This document shows positions 34,560-45,402 of a stretch of 64,000 nucleotides of DNA, one piece after another (the stretch's first letter is position 1; each line of letters begins with the position of its first letter). The notes beneath the pieces are model-generated. The model searched no databases and had not been told where the DNA came from. It saw only the letters and a list, made by a program, of their open reading frames with translations. A program made the position numbers and the translations under genes. Source of the DNA: Liquidambar formosana (taxonomy: Eukaryota > Streptophyta > Magnoliopsida > Saxifragales > Altingiaceae); contig CM077829.1 of the NCBI GenBank assembly GCA_039720395.1, positions 25,437,955 through 25,501,954 on the forward strand, read 5' to 3'.

Positions 34560-35050
34560 AGCATACGCATTCTTTATATATGTGTACGCACCTCATGCTG
34601 TTTTAACTCATTATTGCTACTTATTCGAGACTTTAGTTTATTTTAACTATTTTAGGAGTTTTAATTATTTTGTTTTATTTAATTATTGCTTTTAATTTAA
34701 TTAGTTTCCTATGTAATTTAATATTTACTTGTTCTAGTAGAATTAGGTTTTCTTATTTTGTAGGACTTGTTTTCTATATAAAGGGAAGCCTTATGGCAAA
34801 TAGTTTAGACTTTGATTATTTTGAGATTAATAATATTGAGAAAAGAGTTTCTTCTTTATTTCATATTTTCGTAATCTTAGGTGAATATCGATCGTGTATG
34901 ATTGCCTATTATTTGACATTTTTCTTATAACAATTAACAAGTTAGTAGATGCTTGATTATTTTTTGTAAACATCAACAGATTAGTGAACACTTGATTGTT
35001 TTTTATGAACTTCGTCGCATCATAATCTTGCCTAATAATTTGTCGTGGAC
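34560..35050 (+). repeat. Possible LTR remnant
   Basis: T-rich sequence with TTAGTTTCCTATGTAATTT-like text, a TATA-like TCTATATAAAGG (34771-34782) and a downstream TTCTTTATTTC tract, an arrangement seen in plant Copia LTRs. Ends and target duplication were not found. Confidence 0.25.
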
Positions 35051-35278
35051 ACAAGGAGCTTGAGAGACCGCAGGGATCAAGGCAGAGGGGTAAAAGCTTT
35101 GAACTAAGTTAACTGGCTAATCAGTCTATGGATTCTGTAAGTATTTTTTAGTGGATGGATGGAGCAGTGCAGATAGCTCTTGCTCTTTGCCTTTTCAGTT
35201 AGGATTGGTATTCCCATTCTTTTGTAGTTAGATCGAACTCCCCGCCTTATCTTTTGTTTTTTTCCTATCAAGTTCTTA

Positions 35279-35487
35279 GTGCCTGTTTGGATGAGATTCT
35301 GGGAGGCCCAAAATCTCTTCTGATGGCCCATAATCACCTTTAAGAGTGTTTGGATAAAAAATGATAAAAGTAATTATAAGTCCAAAAGAGATTTTGAGGC
35401 CAATTTACTCAAGCTACCTCCCCCTGATTTTGATTCAGCTTCTGATTCAACTTCTGATTCTACTCTAAAGCTATCCCAAACAGGCAC
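35279..35487. mobile_element. Tourist-like (PIF/Harbinger) MITE
   Basis: 209 bp with 12 bp perfect terminal inverted repeats GTGCCTGTTTGG / CCAAACAGGCAC and a TTA target duplication (35276-35278 and 35488-35490). Unit A has the empty site TTCTTAGTCC (4310-4319). It lies about 250 bp upstream of the start codon of LEA gene 2. Confidence 0.85.
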
Positions 35488-35596
35488 TTAGTCTTTTACC
35501 CCAAAAAAACAGAGCTAGACCCATGTTTTTGTGGGGTCCACCGTACCTCTCGACAAATTCAAGACGGCATGGCTCACCGGCATTAAATTTGATAGA

Positions 35597-35608
35597 TATA
35601 TATATACA
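35597..35608 (+). promoter_or_regulatory. Likely TATA box of LEA gene 2
   Basis: ATATATATATAC at the position equivalent to the LEA gene 1 box, about 130-140 bp before the ATG. Confidence 0.4.
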
Positions 35609-35738
35609 TATCCCTCATGACAAAAAATCCTCTATTAGACTAAACTCACCCTATCCAAACTCTTTCACCGTACCTCTTAATTCAATCAAAAACCCAGATC
35701 GAACAAAGACTCCACCTAAACCATTCCAATCCCAAAGA

Positions 35739-36380
35739 ATGGCCGAAGAGAGTGAAGTTTCTTCTTTAGCACCTCCCAGAAGCTATAGCAGGAGCGACGA
35801 AGAATTGGCGTGGCACATGCCCAATGCATCACGCCACAAAAAGAGCAATAAATGTTTGGTATATATCCTTGCCGGGATTGTCATCCAGAGCATAATTCTA
35901 TTGTCTTTTGCATCGGTAGTCCTGCGTGTCACAACTCCTGCTGTTAAACTGAGGTGGGTCGCCGTCAAAAACCTCAAGTATGACAGTACCACACCGTCTT
36001 CTTCACTTAACGCGACACTGATTGCCGAGGTGACGGTTAAGAATAGAAATTTTGGTCGCTTCGAATTCGAGAACAGCACCGCAAGTTTCACATATGGGGA
36101 CATGAAACTTGGTGACATGAAAATTGGCACGGGGCGTGTGAAGGCTAGGGAGACGAATAGGGTAAATGTTACGGCGGAAGTGAGATCAAACGGGTTACCA
36201 GATAATATGAATCTTAGCAGTGATATTGGTTCGGGTACGTTGGAACTGAGAAGCTATGCCAAGTTGAGTGGTAGGGTTCTTGTGATGAAGATAGTTAAGA
36301 AGCGTGAGACCCCGGAGATGAATTGCAACATGACTCTTAACTTGTCGAGGGGTGAAATCCAGGATTTGTTATGCAACTAA
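35739..36380 (+). CDS. LEA-2 / NHL-like membrane protein, twin 2
   Basis: 213 residues in one exon, about 96% identical to twin 1. Substitutions seen include G14R, G17S, I27M and P33H before the membrane segment, two changes near VKNRNFGRFEF and TASFTYGD, and three near the C-terminus (TPEMNCNMTLNLSRG). The transmembrane segment (about residues 40-62) and LEA-2 domain are intact. The frame is open upstream to 35523, but that extension crosses the promoter and TATA region and is not open in unit A, so the ATG at 35739 is chosen. Both twins remain intact despite heavy transposon load around them, which suggests the duplicate is young, kept, or both. Confidence 0.92.
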   Translation: MAEESEVSSLAPPRSYSRSDEELAWHMPNASRHKKSNKCLVYILAGIVIQSIILLSFASVVLRVTTPAVKLRWVAVKNLKYDSTTPSSSLNATLIAEVTVKNRNFGRFEFENSTASFTYGDMKLGDMKIGTGRVKARETNRVNVTAEVRSNGLPDNMNLSSDIGSGTLELRSYAKLSGRVLVMKIVKKRETPEMNCNMTLNLSRGEIQDLLCN

Positions 36381-36405
36381 TACGATGGTTTGGAACTTCT
36401 TTCCT

Positions 36406-36441
<36 letters not shown>

Positions 36442-37881
36442 CATTTTTCCTAAGGTTTTTGTGTATCTTTCTCTAGCATATGAGATTCATTAAATTTTAA
36501 TAGCTGTAATGTCCTGTTTTTTTTTTCCCTCATTTTTTTGTGAAAAATAGTGACACCATATATGTATATTCTTAATTGCTAAGAACAAGTTATTATGCAA
36601 AACCTTGAGGATGGACTCGTAGTTCCTAGCACTCATGCCTCAAGAACTATAAGATCTTCTGTTCAACTTCCACGTACACTTCTTAGGGTAGCCACCAGCC
36701 ATCTCCTGGGCCTTAAGTGACGTAGAGTGGGCAATATCAACCCATGTTCAGGATATTAGTCGGTTACAAGGGCTTAGGCAAAAATGCAATTATACAATTT
36801 CGCCTAAGCTTTGAAGTTTCAAAGAGTAAGCTATTATGTAATTCCATCTCCATCCCGGCCATTGTTTTACTTAATCCCATTTTCAACACTGAATAAAGTT
36901 GCTTTATATCAACATTTTTATTGGTTAGTAATAACTTTGCTAGAAGACATATGGTCGATCAATATATATATTCACTTTAACGACCAGTTGGCCACTCTAT
37001 GGTGGATTAATGACTAACCCTTGAAAAAGTTGATTGAACCTTTTAAGAAACCAATTATCATCTTGCTAACTGAAAGGTTTCATTGGTTAAATGATGGGAA
37101 AGAAGGAGATTAAAGGGCAATGGATCAAAAGGCAACAGACAAGTACATTGATTATTCACACTCACCCAACGAGCTTGAGCTTTTCAACTCCGAAGTTTTA
37201 ATTAAATCTAATAATCATACATAATTCTAATTCTAGGAGCTTAAACCCGTGCAAGCAAAACTTGAAACCTATATCCATTATCCAGGAGCTAGTTCCACCG
37301 GATCGAGCTGATGCCACATGGAGGCATTTTGTTGGAAACCCTACATTTTGCGGTCCAGACTAAGAAAATGGGTCACATGTGAAAACATCACGAAAATGAT
37401 GGAAGGGCCCGATAGAGACGAAGATTAAATATTAGAGCAAAGGTGCACCCCAACCGGTTAAAGAAATGATTAATGTAGTAGGCTATAGACACGGCAAATC
37501 TGTCATCATCGCCACAAACACCACGAAATTCTATTTTCTTATTACTCAAGGAACCAGCCACAAGACTTTGCTATCTCCGTCCAATTTCATGGTAGGCCAC
37601 GCGGTTGAAACGGCCCACCTCCTCGTCCAACTATGGTGGTATGTCCGATTGATTTGGATTTTTTGGCCCAAACAACGGTTCCTTCATACTAATGTTGTAG
37701 AGGAATGCTAATCACTACCAATCGCTCAGCATCATTCTCCCTAATCACCCTTCTCAAGGTTTTTCTTCTTTCTTATTTTTAAAAATATGGTAGGGGATAG
37801 AAAACGGAATATACCATCATTCCATAATTAGTGAGTTATGCAATTGGATGAAGTCGAGAAAATCACCAACATGTTTTGCCT
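36381..37881. other. 3' flank of LEA gene 2
   Basis: Non-coding, equivalent to 5204-7760 without the A-specific inserts. A long poly-T lies at about 36406-36441. The open frames at 36811-37017 and 37466-37711 are not conserved in A. Confidence 0.6.
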
Positions 37882-37893
37882 GCCATCTGACTT

Positions 37894-38153
37894 TTTTTCT
37901 TTCTTTATTGATTTTTTTTTTTTTTTTTTTAAAATCAATAAGGAGAGTATCTGAGACTTTGGCCCCAACTAATCCCTTAGGCATGTGCAATGCCTCCATC
38001 CCACACACACCCACTATTACTAGGCCCTTCGGGTCCTGAGGGCATCTTCAAAGGGAATCAACACTTTTGTGCAATTTCAAATACTTAACCTACACTTTTT
38101 GAGGCGTTTGTCAAAGTTCGACTTGCCATTAGGCTAACCCTTTGGGGTTGCTA
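37894..38153 (-). mobile_element. tRNA-derived SINE (copy in unit B)
   Basis: Same element and insertion site as in unit A, with target duplications GCCATCTGACTT (37882-37893) and GCCATCTAACTT (38154-38165). Confidence 0.7.
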
Positions 38154-38465
38154 GCCATCTAACTTGGATGACATCATTGTATCCTCTAATTAAGAGGATG
38201 ACATCTTCGTATTCTCTAATTAAGACTAATAACCTTATATAACTGGAAGGAAAATTAAATATAGCTAGTTTTTTTTTTTTTTTTTTTTTTTTCTAAATGA
38301 GAAATTGATAGAAATTTTTAGTAAAAAATTAGAAGACAATCTTTAAGCAAATGCTTTACAATAAGGTCTGGAGGCTCTTTCATCATAATCTCAAAACCAG
38401 TCATATATATGAAGAAAAAAAAATACCCAATTATATGAGCGCATGACGAGGACTTGTATTGCCAC

Positions 38466-39381
38466 TGTTTCCGTTAAATTTAAATTTTGGTAGGAGACTT
38501 TGGGATTGATCCATGTGGCTTGCAGGAGGAGTTTACTGGCTGGAGACTTTAGCCTATAATCGGATGACAAGTGGCAAGAAATTTGCACATGCTGAATTTG
38601 CTGGTTTGCAACTGCTGCTGCACAAATGAAGAAAAACAGAGCATAGGGCTGAAAAATAGGGGCTGTTGCTAACGTGGAGAAAAAGAAGGGAAAGTGGGTC
38701 ATGAGGAAGTTATGGGCTGTTGCTAAAATCATGGGGCAGAGGTTGAATTCAAGAGGAGTTATGGACGTGCCAAGAAGCAAGCCTGATCGTGGGGAGATAG
38801 GGGCTGGTTTTCTGCAGAAGTGGAGTAGTTACAACAGCAGTTGAGGGTCATGGCCTCATCTGTAACTTCCAATCGGTTGAGAGAAGGCAGTTATTTTTAC
38901 AGGCCGGAGGAAACCGCCAGTAACTTCCAGTCAGTTCGAATTGGCTGCTGTCTATAAATTTCAGAAATGAAGGTGAAGCAAGGGTTCCTCAACCACCAAT
39001 CCTTCTCAGGATCCTTTATCTCTAGGAGTAGATTAATTTAGTCTAACTTTCAAACTTTTCTAGCAAACAATCTCTTTTCAGTTCGTGTAATCTTGCTTTA
39101 TTTCGAGTTTGAGTTCAAGCATTTGGGATTTGCATTTTCATACTATGTTTGGTAATGTAACTTCAACTCATTTCATTTCAGTTCAATGCCTACAAGTTCT
39201 TTTATTTCTTTTTTGTCATTCACGCCTGAACCTTGAGGGAAGAACCCCTTTTCTCTCTTCAATCGCCTGAAATTCTAAGCATTCATTCGTAAGGGATTGT
39301 GAACGCACAACTTCGGGCTGAACTTGGCCCTGGCACGCCCGCGCAATTCACCGGCCTCAGAAGACCACTTTTAATGCGAAC
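38466..39381 (+). repeat. 5' LTR of the non-autonomous element
   Basis: A TATAAATT box is present at about 38952-38959 (TCTATAAATTTCAG). It is followed by leader-like sequence to GCGAACA. Confidence 0.85.
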
Positions 39382-39417
39382 ACCATTTTGGCACGCCCAG
39401 TGGGACCGTAGGTGTCA

Positions 39418-40455
39418 ATGTCGAAAAGAAACACTCGTGCAACTAGAAGCGCCTTGGAAGGACAATAACCTTCTAAGGAGGAAGCCTCACTTGAGGATGT
39501 CCCTGTTAAGGAGTTCTCCATGTTAGAAAAGTTGGATAATTCCATCAAGGATATGTCCGAGGCCATGCAAGGCCTTATGACTTCAATTAAGAGAAATTCT
39601 GAAGAGCAGACTGGAGCTCTTTGTGAATTGTCTGAGGCCATACAAGGCCTTGTGACTTCAGTTAAAGAATCTACTAAGAGCAATGAAGTTTCAATGGCCA
39701 AGTATGAAATGGCTATACTTTCTTTGACCAATGCTATTCAAGCGCTTGTAAACAAAGAAACACGGAGCAAAAATCCAACGGACTCGAGCCAGGAAAAGAT
39801 GAATGGGGTAGGTATTGTCAATCCTTCTTCAGAGTCACCATTTCCTCGAGCTGATGAAGTTTATGTGCCTCCAATGTGCCTCCACCTTTTAAGGCTGGTC
39901 AAGTAGACCAACCTGCAACTAAGACCTTCCTAGGGGGGAAGGGGCAAGAAGATTGGTAATTCAAACAGCCAGGAAGTTTCAGGCTGTAGCAATTTTCATA
40001 ACAATGTTGTTGTTCAGACTCTTGAAAAAGAAGAAGTTAAAGGAGTTGTAAATCCTTTATTTGAGGCAAATTCAAGGCCGAGTGATCAATTCACTCAGAA
40101 GCCAGTTTCACCAAAGCCTGAAAAGCAACCCTAAGGAGTTAGGGCTCCAATCGAGTCACAAATTGTTCTACAAAGGCCGTTGGAATTTAATAACGGCCTA
40201 GATTTATTGCCACCGGCCTTACATAATGTCATCGGCCAGGGAAATGGCATGAGTTATAAACCTTCAATCATTAATCGAAGTGATGAGAAAAATATGTTTA
40301 ATAAGGTAACGTTTGGGGAGCAGTACTCATTCCTACTTCTCATCTTTGAGTATATTCGACTAAAACATCCTCCGGTTTCTTTAGACCGAGGAAAAATTTT
40401 CAATATGGTTGGAGGAACTTTTGAGCATGAATTTAATTTGAAGTTCAACCGTTAA
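39418..40455 (+). pseudogene. Gag-like remnant with heptad repeats
   Basis: An ATG at 39418 (MSKRNTRATRSALEGQ) soon meets a stop. The next frame, 39520-39906, has two near-repeats (MSEAMQGLMTSIKRNSEEQTG and LSEAIQGLVTSVKESTKSNE), likely coiled coil. A later frame, 40180-40455, reads SLDRGKIFNMVGGTFEHEF. Placement after the primer site suggests a gag derivative; no conserved gag or zinc-knuckle motif is visible. Confidence 0.45.
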
Positions 40456-40870
40456 TCTCTTATGATCTTGCATCTTGAATAGACTTCTAGAGGCCATCAG
40501 GATATGATAAAAATGAGATCGTTGATTAAGAAGTCAGAATATTATCGACCAACAGAAATGGCCAAAACGGTCATTTTGACCGAACAGTTCTGTTTAAAAA
40601 AGGGATCACAAAGGCCTGAGAGAAACCAAAAATATCACTTCGATCTTTAAGACCGAAGAATTTTCAGAATACTATAGAAACAATCTCAGGCCAAAGGAAA
40701 TGGACATAATGTATCTTCGGTCCTAGAGACTGAAGGATTAATTGTAATATCTTTGTTTTTGCAGGCCGAAGAAAATGACTATAATTTATTGTTTTCAGGC
40801 CATGCACCAGGGGGTTTTCATCATCTATCTTTTCAAACCTTTTTCAAAAATAGATGATGAGGGGGCAAAG

Positions 40871-41788
40871 TGTTTCCGTTAAATTTAAATTTTGGTAGGA
40901 GACTTTGGGATTGATCCATGTGGCTGGCAGGAGGAGTTTACTGGCTGGAGACTTTACCCTATAATCGGATGACAAATGGCAAGAAATTTGCACATGCTGA
41001 ATTTGCTGGTCTACAACTGCTACTGCACAAATGAAGAAAAGCAAAGCATGGGGCTGAAAAATAGGGGCTGTTGCTAACGTGGAGAAAAACAAGGGAAAGT
41101 GGGTCATGAGGAAGTTATGGGTTTTTGCTAAAATCATGGGGCAGAGGTTGAATTCAAGAGGAGTTATGGACGTGCCAAGAAGTAGGCCTAATCGTGGGGA
41201 GATAGGGGCTGGTTTTCTGCAGAAGTGGAGCAGTTACAACAGCAGTTGAAGGTCATGGCCTCATCTATAACTTCCAATCGGTTGAGAGAAGGCAGTTATT
41301 TTTATAGGCTGGAGGAAACCGCCAGTAACTTCCAGTCAGTTGGAATTGGCTGCTATCTATAAATTTCAGAAATGAAGATGAAGCAAGGGTTCCTCAACCA
41401 CCAATCCTTCTCAAGATCCTTTATCTCTAAAAGTAGATTAATTTAGTCTAGCTTTCAAACTTTTCTAGCAAACAATCTCTTTTCAGTTCGTGTAATCTAG
41501 CTTTATTTCGAGTTTGAGTTCAAGCATTTGAGGATTTGCATTTTCAAACTATGTTTGGTAATGTAACTTCAACTCATTTCATTTCCGTTCAATGCCTACA
41601 AGTTCTTTTATTTCTTTTTTGTCATTCACGCCTGAAACTTGAGGGAAGAACCCCTTTTCTCTCTTCAATCGCCTGAAATTCTAAGCATTCATTCGTAAGG
41701 GGTTGTGAACGCACAACTTCGGGTTGAACTTGGCCCTGGCACACCCGCGCAATTCACCAGCCTCAGAAGACTACTTTTAGTGCGAACA
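40871..41788 (+). repeat. 3' LTR of the non-autonomous element
   Basis: Collinear with 38466-39381 with few differences. Confidence 0.9.
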
Positions 41789-42223
41789 ACCACTTAGGAG
41801 GAGTCCTCTCGAACAGGTGCCCTACGCATCAAGGTATCGTGAAAACTTTATAGCACCCAAGAAAGCGTAAGCAATCCAAATGTATTGATCACTAAACAAA
41901 TTAAAGGTGGACTAAAACTCGGGTTTTTTTTTTTTTAATTATAATGATTGGAGGGTAGGTGGGGTGGGGTTAAGTAACTTAAACATCATAAGTCTAGGTT
42001 TTATGTTTTAAAAGTTATTAACTAACGTATGAGTTAGGTAACCTAGTAGGGTAGCTTGGACAGTCAAGGATCATGGCTAGGCTGGGCACTTGACTAATAG
42101 ATAAACAAGGTTTGTGGATGATTTTGTACATTCTATTCTCTCAAACCGTTTGGGTCGGTGCGGAATGAAGCAGATTGGTTTGATTTGACGGATTAGACAA
42201 TTTTTTGCACATCCCTAATATTA

Positions 42224-43305
42224 ATGTTGTACAAGAATGCTAATCACTGCCAATCACTCAGCATCCTTCGCCCTTCTCAAGGTTTTTCTTCTTTCTTATT
42301 TTTAAAAATATGGTAGGGATCGAAAATGGAATATACCATCATTCCATAATTAGTAAGTTATGCAATTGGATGAAGTTAAGAAAATCACCAACATGTTTTG
42401 CCGACCATCTAACTTTTAACCAAAAAAAAAAAATCAATAAGGAGGGTATCCGAGACTGTGACCCCTACTAATCCCTTAGACATGAGTGCCCCCATCCCAC
42501 ACACACCCACTATTACTAGGCCCTTCAGGTCCTAGGGGTTATCCCCAAAGGGAATCAACGCTTTTGTACAATTTCGAAACATTCAACCTACGCTTCTTGA
42601 GGTGCTTATCAAGGTTCGACTTGCCATTAGACTAACCTTTTGGGATTGCTAACCATTTGACTTGGATGACATCATTGTATTCTCTAATTAAGAGAATGAC
42701 ATCTTCGTATTCTCTAATTAAGACTAATAACCTTACATAACTGTGAAGGAAAATTAAATATAGCTATTTTCTTTTTTGCTTTTTTTTTTTTTTTTTTTTC
42801 TAAATGAGAAATTGATAGAAATTTTTAGTAAGAAATTAAAAGACAATCCTTGAGCGCGGAAACGCTTTACAGTAAAGTCTGGAGGCTCTTTCATCCAAAT
42901 CTCGAAACCAGTAATATATATGAAAAAAAAAAAAGAAGCGCCCAGTTATATGACCGCATGACGAGGACTTGTGTTGCAACTTAGGAGGAGTCCTCTTTAA
43001 CAGGTGCCCTATGCATCAAGGTATCATGAAAACTTTATAGCACCCAGAAAGCGTGACCAATCCAAATGTATCACTAAACAAAAGGTGGACTAAAACTCGG
43101 GTTTTTTTTTTTTTTCTTTTTAATGATTTGAGGGGAGGTGGGGTGGGGTTAAGTAACTTAACCATCATAAGTCTGGGTTTTATGTTTTAAAAGTCATTAA
43201 CTTATGAGTTAGCTAACCTAGTAGGGTAGCTTGGACCGTCAAGGACCGCGGCTAGGCTGGGCACTTGACTATTAGATGAACGAGGTTTGTAGATGATTTT
43301 GTACA
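42224..43305 (+). repeat. Duplication unit C, partial third copy of the 3' flank
   Basis: About 1.08 kb repeating the last part of unit B (from TTAATGTTGTA through the SINE, the CACTA empty site at 42802-42804, and the CTAGTAGGGTAGC tail at 43217). It directly follows B in tandem and has no LEA coding sequence. Confidence 0.85.
42415..42649 (-). mobile_element. tRNA-derived SINE (copy in unit C)
   Basis: The most diverged of the three copies; flanks GACCATCTAACTT and AACCATTTGACTT still show the target duplication. Confidence 0.6.
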
Positions 43306-43480
43306 CCAGTCTTCACTCAAACCTCAGTAGATCTAAGATACCTTATATTGTCAACCAAAAACAAAAGACTAGAAAAAGCCCACTTACGAGTTAGGCTAGA
43401 AACCGGAATTACCCTACAACTTAGAGCAACACCTGGGCTTGGCTTTTTGCACTCGACCCAACGTGAGAGTCCCGTCCATA

Positions 43481-43890
43481 TATAGGGAACGGCTATTCCC
43501 CCCCCCCCCCCCCCCCCCCCAACCAAAACCCAAATTTTTATCAAACCCCCTTTAGTTTAGGTTTTAAGATTTCATGCAAAATATAAAAGATATTTATGAA
43601 AACCGGCCACGTTGTCTACTAAAAAACATTATTTTAAACAACTTTGTAAAAGAAATTTTTTCGAATCTATCATTTATGTAATTTTTTGACAAAAAATGAA
43701 ATAAAGACTATAAATGACTAAAAAATATATTTCAACGATGAATTTTGGAAGAACTTTTTTTTTAAAAGTTGTTTAAAATTATGTTTTTGAATGAACAGTG
43801 TGACCAATTTTTGTAAAAATCTTTTATATTTTGTATGAAACCTAAAATATAGGGGGGTGTGATAAAAATGGGAGGGGCAATAGGCGTTCC
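43481..43890. mobile_element. Long-inverted-repeat MITE, Mutator-like
   Basis: Arms of roughly 200 bp pair imperfectly across the element: GGGAACGGCTATT near the left and AATAGGCGTTCC at the right end, with matching TATCA-CCCCCC and ATATAAAAGAT blocks inside. A perfect 10 bp direct repeat CCCGTCCATA flanks it (43471-43480 and 43891-43900), a length typical of Mutator-like insertions. The left arm contains a C homopolymer of about 22 bp (43498-43520). No coding capacity. Confidence 0.7.
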
Positions 43891-43900
43891 CCCGTCCATA

Positions 43901-44430
43901 ATGTGGCAAGACTCCGATCCTAGGAGGCTGGTCCAAGCTAAGCCCAGCCTAAATTTATAAAGGCCCTGTCCACCTCTATCATTTATTGGTAAATGGTCCT
44001 GCATATTTTACACGCTAACCCTTATGAAAGCACACGTGTCATTCCACAAAAATAGAGGTTGATCCGTGACGATCCCTTCTATACGGCACATTCCAAGCAA
44101 ATGTCAGTACAATTCCACGCTCATTCATGTCCCCTCAGTCCAATTTGATATAGCAGTCCATGGCCCAAATGGATGACTTCATTCATGAACAGACTTGTGA
44201 TGCTTTAGTTAAGGTGTGATGTCCATTAGTCCAATTTGGTGTAGAACCTTCTATGACTAATCCCTCCTATACGGCGCAACCCTTTTCCCATTGGGAGAGA
44301 AATTTCATAAACATTTCCAAAGTCAATAGTCTAAGCGTGGAAACGCGTTTGGGACAAACTTTACTATTGACTCCATGATTCCTCGATCAAGACTTGGTGT
44401 GGAGAAAAATATAACCCGGCCAATTTTGCT
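43901..44430. promoter_or_regulatory. Upstream region of LEA gene 3
   Basis: A CACACGTGTC motif (44031-44040), an ABRE/G-box core, lies about 450 bp before the ATG. A motif ATCCCTTCTATACGGCAC (about 44080) recurs as ATCCCTCCTATACGGCGC (about 44262). Whether either controls the gene is not shown. Confidence 0.35.
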
Positions 44431-44436
44431 ATAACA

Positions 44437-44449
44437 TATATATATAAAA
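44437..44449 (+). promoter_or_regulatory. Possible TATA box of LEA gene 3
   Basis: ATATATATATAAA lies only about 45 bp before the ATG, which would leave a very short leader. Weak call. Confidence 0.3.
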
Positions 44450-44489
44450 ATTTACAAAACCCTTGAGTCATTTCTTCCAGAATTGATCC

Positions 44490-45143
44490 ATGGCTGCGAG
44501 GGAGCAGGTCAAACCACTCGCCCCGGCAGCCTACTGGATCAGCAGCGATGGAGGTGAGGCCATGTCCGTGCAGATACATAAGCTGCGCCAACGCAAATAC
44601 ATCAAGTGCTGCGGCTGCATCACCGCCCTCCTCTTGATCCTAGTTGTGATCGTCCTTATCCTCATGTTCACCGTCTTTCACATTAAAAACCCCGACATCA
44701 AGATGAACGCCATAAATTTCCAGCGTCTGGGCCTCCAGACCCTCACGTCCGGCGAGAACGTGACGGTGGTAGCCGATGTTTCTATAAAGAATCCAAACGT
44801 GGCCACCTTCAGATTCAGTAACATCACCACCACGGTTTACTACGATAGCGTGGTGGTTGGCGAGGCGAGGCTTCCTCCAGGGCGGGCCAAGGCGAGGCGG
44901 ACGCTTCGGATGAATGTTACTGTTGATATTGTTACAGCCCAGATTTTGGCCATTCCTAGCCTGCCGAGTGATTTGAGATCGGGGGCATTGAGTATGAGAA
45001 GCTATACTAAAATTGGTGGCCGGGTGAAAATACTCAACATCTTCAAGAAATATGTTGTGGTGGAATTGAATTGCACCGTCACAGTTAACACTACTAGCCA
45101 GGCGATTAAGGATCAGAAATGCAATCCCCGTGTTTCGCTCTAG
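44490..45143 (+). CDS. LEA-2 / NHL-like membrane protein, third member
   Basis: 217 residues, one exon. A short cytosolic N-terminus ends in a basic, Cys-containing stretch (KLRQRKYIKCCGC), a possible stop-transfer and acylation site. The membrane segment is at about residues 42-63 (ITALLLILVVIVLILMFTVF). The LEA-2 domain follows: NFQRLGLQTL, VSIKNPNVATFRFSN, LPPGRAKARRTLRMNVTV, then LRSGALSMRSYTKIGGRV, which aligns with LGSGTLELRSYAKLSGRV-like text in the twins. Sequons NVT, NIT, NCT and NTT suggest glycosylation. Codons are more GC-rich than in the twins. It is clearly homologous to them but anciently diverged, so this is a small LEA-2 cluster in one orientation. Confidence 0.92.
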   Translation: MAAREQVKPLAPAAYWISSDGGEAMSVQIHKLRQRKYIKCCGCITALLLILVVIVLILMFTVFHIKNPDIKMNAINFQRLGLQTLTSGENVTVVADVSIKNPNVATFRFSNITTTVYYDSVVVGEARLPPGRAKARRTLRMNVTVDIVTAQILAIPSLPSDLRSGALSMRSYTKIGGRVKILNIFKKYVVVELNCTVTVNTTSQAIKDQKCNPRVSL

Positions 45144-45226
45144 GATCTTCATCATCTCCGACTTTAATTTTTTATTGATCATAATAGTACACTTTGTATA
45201 ATTTTTTTTTGTCTTTTTATATATAT

Positions 45227-45402
45227 GGTTACAAACCTACGATTACTGATTATAAACCTACAATTGATGGATTACGAATTTACAATTGACTGACTACAAA
45301 TGAACAGTTATCTGATCCGTGGGTAACATTTATAATCAATCAATTATAAATTTGTAATCAATCAATTGTAAGTTTGTAATAAGTAATTGTAGATTTGTAA
45401 CT
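45227..45402. mobile_element. Hairpin MITE 84 bp downstream of LEA gene 3
   Basis: GGTTACAAACCTACGATTAC at the left pairs with GTAATTGTAGATTTGTAACT at the right; arms of about 70 bp flank a loop of about 30 bp. It may fall in the 3' UTR or terminator region of the gene. Confidence 0.6.

Larger units (their letters stand above)
38466..41788 (+). mobile_element. Non-autonomous LTR retrotransposon, Tat-like
   Basis: LTRs of 916 bp (38466-39381) and 918 bp (40871-41788), both TGTTTCC...GCGAACA, very similar to each other. Primer site TGGCACGCCCAGTGGGAC starts at 39388; the polypurine tract GATGAGGGGGCAAAG is just before the right LTR. Flanks are GCCAC (38461-38465) and ACCAC (41789-41793), a 4/5 target duplication; units A and C have the empty site GTTGCAACTTA. 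The 1.5 kb interior has only gag-like remnants, no RT or integrase. Primer site and PPT resemble those of the 12.6 kb Tat-type element, suggesting it is mobilised by that lineage. Confidence 0.88.
35236..42120 (+). repeat. Duplication unit B (LEA gene 2 and 3' flank)
   Basis: Paralogous to unit A from AACTCC at 35236. Interruptions private to B are the Tourist-like MITE (35279-35487) and the LTR element (38466-41788). B lacks the Copia element, Helitron, palindromic MITE and CACTA of A, and keeps their empty sites. Confidence 0.9.

Noticed and set aside
35523..35738. N-terminal extension of LEA gene 2 by 72 codons
   Set aside because: It covers the promoter and TATA region and is not open in the paralogous unit A.
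44640..45182. 180-codon minus-strand frame opposite LEA gene 3
   Set aside because: Antisense shadow of a GC-rich coding region.
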